A DNA stretch of 64,000 bases. Source: Tolypeutes matacus. Lineage: Eukaryota > Chordata > Mammalia > Cingulata > Chlamyphoridae. Shown piece by piece: positions 61,005-64,000 of the stretch. Position 1 is the first letter of the stretch. Every line of letters starts with the position of its first letter. Where the stretch lies: NCBI GenBank assembly GCA_026826555.1, contig JAKSZT010053928.1, positions 37,316,159 through 37,380,158 of the forward strand, given 5' to 3'. The position numbers and the translations under genes are program-made. The notes beneath the pieces are model-generated. The model saw only the letters and a list, made by a program, of their open reading frames with translations, had not been told where the DNA came from and did not search any database.

Positions 61005-61218
61005 CATTCCTTCCTTCCTTTTTTCCTCCTTCCATCTTCTCCTTTTCTTCCATTCCTTCCCATCATGTTCTATGTTATTTCTCCTCTTCCTTCCCCTTCT
61101 CTTTCCTCCTTTCCCTCCTCTCCTCTCCCCTCCTTTCCTCTCCTCTCATTGCTTTCCTTCTCTTTTCCACCTCATTCCTGCCTATTAATTTCCTTCTCTT
61201 TTCCACCTCATTCCTGTG
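61005..61218. repeat. Homopyrimidine tract with 36-bp repeat unit
   Basis: About 210 bases almost entirely C and T on the plus strand. A 27-base stretch starting TTCCTTCTCTTTTCC occurs twice, at 61154-61180 and 61190-61216. The 82-codon Phe/Pro/Ser/Leu frame across it is a composition artefact. Confidence 0.85.
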
Positions 61219-61219
61219 T

Positions 61220-62070
61220 TATGTCCTAAAATATGAAGAGGCCACAACATGGTCTCTCTTCCTATGGAATTAACAGATTCTTGGAATTTTTGCTGGTGAA
61301 ATAACTGTAGATTAATTAGTACTAATATAGTAATATTTTAAAAATCAAGCATTGTAATTGCTGTCCTGCCATTCTTTTACTTTTTGGGCAAGTGATATAT
61401 TTCCTCTCTACATATCAGTTTTTGGATATGTAAAATGAATATGCAGACTATTATCCTCAGCATTTTTATTAGCAGTTACGTCTTAGAATCAATTACATTT
61501 GGTTATATTATTTATATATTTTATTGATTATATTTTATTAAACTTTATTGATCTTCATTGATATTATTTTTGTGAATCTACCAACATTAGTTAGAAAAAT
61601 CAAGAAATTGTAGAGTCCAGGTAGATATTAGCAACCCAGGAGTAGAGAAGAAAGTTTCTATTTTCTTTCACCGTTTTTTGATTTATCCCTACAGAAGACT
61701 TAAAGAATGGAAAACAGCACAATATTCTATATAAACATTAAGAGAAAAGGATTTCTAGTCATGCATCCAAGTAAACATATTTTGAGATACTTGATAGAGC
61801 TTTCTCTAGAAACAGAACCATGCATGGCCCATGGCCATCTCCCTGGATGTCATTAAAATTCTCAAAAGCTACCTACCCATCCATCCCTCCTCTCTAAACC
61901 TGCTCAGTGGAATCCTATAAAGAATGATTTTTCATTGTCAGAAATTCTAGAGTCAAAAGGGAAATCATTTATTTGCCTTTATATCCACTGTACCAAAAGA
62001 GATGGGATCAGTCAAGTCCAAGAAGTATACAACACATATTATTAGTAGACAGCTTAGTGTGGAGAAAAAA
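61220..62070. other. Intergenic, nothing recognised
   Basis: AT-rich unique sequence. Confidence 0.5.
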
Positions 62071-62074
62071 ACAG

Positions 62075-62290
62075 AGTTCTGAGATCTGAGTTCATATCCA
62101 TCTCTACCGTATCCTTCCAGCATGATTTTGGTTAATACATGTAACCTCTGTGATTGTCAGTCTCTATCTAAGAAATGAAAATAATACCTGTCACACAAGA
62201 TGAGTCTGAGATTAAATGGAAGAGTTTAAAGAGTTTATGTGTAAAATGCCCCAGCACTTAGTAGACATCCAACATGTAATCCTCACCTTA
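62075..62290 (+). mobile_element. MIR SINE
   Basis: Sense MIR: GATTTTGGTTAATACATGTAA, ACCTCTGTGATTGTCAGTCT, AAGAAATGAAAATAATACCT and CACTTAGTAGACATCCAACA. Confidence 0.6.
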
Positions 62291-62693
62291 ACCTCTCCTC
62301 CTGTCCTTTTTGGTCTAAGACTTCTGTGTGGTGGTACAACATTGATAAGTCCTTTCATAACTCGCTTAGAAGACATAGTTCTGATTCTAATCAACACAAA
62401 ATAGAGTGATGAGGGAGAAGATACATGTCTATAAAGGATAGGGAAAAAAAGAGAACACTTGTCATGAGAATCTTGGACATAGGAAAGATATTGCTGCTTT
62501 TGTTAGGACTTCTTTAGTCTGATAAAAAGGTAGTAGTTTCTATATAAAATGGAGATGTTTGCCTCATTTTAATAATCCAAATTTCCATTAGCAAAAAGAA
62601 GTCAACTTATAAGTAATACATATGTAGAGAAATAAATCCTATGTTTTGACATGGGCTATATTAATGGTGCACTACCATGTTTTTCCTATTTAA

Positions 62694-62709
62694 TAAGTTG
62701 TGTATTTTT
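62694..62709. repeat. SINE target-site duplication, left copy
   Basis: TAAGTTGTGTATTTTT, exact partner at 62892-62907. Confidence 0.9.
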
Positions 62710-62891
62710 TTTTTTTAAAGATTTTATTTATTTATTTATTCATACATCCCCCCCTTGCTGCTTGCGCTCGCCGGATCAGCCAACCACGCCATACGGGTGG
62801 GCCTGCCCCCACCAGGAGGCCCCCGGAACCGAACCCGGGGCCTCCCATATGGCAAACGGGAGCCCCACTGATTGAGCCACAGCTGCTTCCC
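62710..62891 (-). mobile_element. tRNA-derived SINE (DAS-like, xenarthran)
   Basis: On the minus strand the element opens GGGAAGCAGCTGTGGCTCAA. A Pol III A-box-like TGGCTCAATCAGTGG and a B-box-like GGGTTCGGTTCCG follow. A unique GC-rich body comes next, then an AATA-repeat and a poly(A) tail. It is bounded by an exact 16-bp duplication. The tRNA-like head resembles the DAS SINEs of armadillo and relatives. The tail and T-rich target (TATTTTT/AT) indicate L1-driven insertion. Heads and duplication are well preserved, so this is among the youngest insertions here. Confidence 0.85.
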
Positions 62892-62907
62892 TAAGTTGTG
62901 TATTTTT
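62892..62907. repeat. SINE target-site duplication, right copy
   Basis: Exact partner of 62694-62709. Confidence 0.9.
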
Positions 62908-63359
62908 ATATCACGATTTTAACACACAAAAGTTTAATTGGGTAGAAGGAAGAATACACCTGTATTTTATCAATATTTGAACACTGTTTTGAGTGCACAT
63001 TGCAGATTCTTTTCTGGCTTGTTGTGTGCCTTGCCTCAGATCTCCAAGGAATTTAATGGACAGCAATATAAATATTTGGTGTTGTGATGATTATGAAAAT
63101 ATTTTATCAAAGCAGACATATTTTATAAGGAACAAGATACACATTTCTAATCCTAGGGAATTAAAAGTAGTTTCTATTGTTGCATGAACATTGGGATTTA
63201 ATTATTAGTTTTAATTTCAAAAGCCCACTTTAAATGAATTAAAATGCAGTTTGGTTCTTCAACACAACCAGCCCCTGCTAATCTCTTTATTTTTTACCTG
63301 ACTCATCATTTATATCAGGACTGGTCATATAGATTTTTGGGTAAGCCTTATTGCTTACC

Positions 63360-63405
63360 CAAACTTATTTTTGTTATTGTTATTGTTTGTTGTTGTAGTT
63401 GTTCT
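63360..63405. repeat. (TTG)n-like simple repeat
   Basis: GTTATTGTTATTG then TTTGTTGTTGTAGTTG; short and imperfect. Confidence 0.7.
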
Positions 63406-63631
63406 TTAAACAAACATTGAAATTCCATAAGTTACAGTCTCTTGCTTATTTACAGGCATTAAATACCCCTCCTTGTTGGCAGCTGTTTTCACCTGGAAAT
63501 TCTGAGAATTACCTTAGCTAAGATTATGTTTACATTGACTAGATCAGCTACTCTAGCATTTTAAACTGAGGCAATAACTTGTGTTAAATTCTTGGTAGTC
63601 ATAATCTTCCTCTCTTAGAAATTCACTAGTT

Positions 63632-63805
63632 GGAAGCAGATGTGGCTCGTGCAGTTGAGCACCTGCCTCCCACACGGGAGGTCCCAGGTTTGGTTCCTGT
63701 GCCTCCTTAAGAAGACAAATAAACAATCAGCAGACAATGAGGAAAAACACAGAGCAGACAACAAGCAAAAACAATGAGCAGACAATGAGTAAAAACAAAC
63801 AAGTA
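63632..63805 (+). mobile_element. tRNA-derived SINE, first head of an array
   Basis: Begins GGAAGCAGATGTGGCTCGTG with an A-box-like GGCTCGTGCAGTTGAG and a B-box-like GGTTTGGTTCC. The roughly 75-base head is followed by about 100 bases of degenerate repeats built from ACAATGAGCAGACAA and ACAAGCAAAA-like units, which lead straight into a second head. No poly(A) separates the two. Confidence 0.8.
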
Positions 63806-64000
63806 GAGAGCAGATGTGGCTCAAGCAGTTGAGCTCCCATCTCCCACATGGGAGGCCCCAGATTCAGTTCCCAGTACGTCCTAAAGAAAAAACAAACAGA
63901 CAACAAACAAAAGACAATGAACAGACAACAAGCAAAAAACAACTAGCAGACAACAAACACAAACCATAATCGAAAACAACAAGCAAACAGACGAGGGAGC
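63806..64000 (+). mobile_element. tRNA-derived SINE, second head, cut by window end
   Basis: Begins AGAGCAGATGTGGCTCAAGC, with CAGATTCAGTTCCC as a degenerate B box. It is followed by an ACAGACAACAAACAAAAGAC-like repetitive tail ending ACAGACGAGGGAGC at the window edge. It differs from the first head at several positions, so it is not a very recent tandem copy. Confidence 0.8.

Noticed and set aside
60981..61229. 82-codon Phe/Pro/Ser/Leu protein
   Set aside because: Translation of a homopyrimidine tract.
62710..62891. tRNA gene
   Set aside because: A and B boxes are present, but the cloverleaf is not completed and the unit has a poly(A) tail and a target-site duplication: it is a SINE.
63632..63720. 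tRNA gene on the plus strand
   Set aside because: SINE head only; no full acceptor stem, and the tail is repetitive.
63700..63990. CRISPR-like array of spaced repeats in the SINE tails
   Set aside because: Units are degenerate, unequal and without unique spacers; they are SINE tail sequence.

Overview
This is a gene-poor, AT-rich stretch of a placental mammal nuclear genome. I see no host protein-coding exon, no rRNA and no functional tRNA. Almost all recognisable content is transposable elements. Ancient mammalian families (L2, MIR, hAT-Charlie MITEs, L1M, HAL1 and an MLT1-type MaLR LTR) form the background. On top lie younger insertions whose tRNA-derived SINE head, L1 3' end and MaLR LTR fit a xenarthran (armadillo, sloth or anteater). 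That assignment comes from remembered repeat families, not from a search, and I cannot name the species.

Layout. 1-418 is a reverse-oriented MLT1-type LTR, followed by an old L1 fragment. 841-2173 is a 5'-truncated copy of an L1 3' end with a 17-bp target-site duplication. 2191-6102 is mostly unique sequence with a MIR and an L2 tail. 6116-15591 is the centrepiece: an essentially full-length, roughly 9.5-kb L1 on the minus strand with a 13-bp target-site duplication. It has a 1.8-kb 5'UTR whose first 0.7 kb is GC- and CpG-rich, broken ORF1 and ORF2, and a 2.8-kb 3'UTR. 15.6-45.2 kb is desert with a Charlie MITE, MIRs, a roughly 1.5-kb L2 remnant, a MaLR-type solo LTR, microsatellites, an orphan poly(T) insertion and a perfect hairpin. 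45.29-47.79 kb is a two-LTR MaLR-type element on the minus strand with a visible primer-binding site. 47.8-62.7 kb is more desert with L1M, HAL1, L2, MIR and hAT fossils. 62.7-64.0 kb holds one tRNA-derived SINE with a clean duplication and a two-head SINE array that runs off the end.

The parts do not form a pathway. The shared logic is retrotransposition: the target-site duplications and T-rich target sites fit the nicking and priming of an L1 ORF2 protein, which would also mobilise SINEs and bare poly(A) tails. The L1 here is dead, with at least ten lesions across both ORFs. The most unusual feature is its very long 3'UTR, shared with the truncated copy at 841-2173, in which both copies keep comparable stretches of open or nearly open frame.
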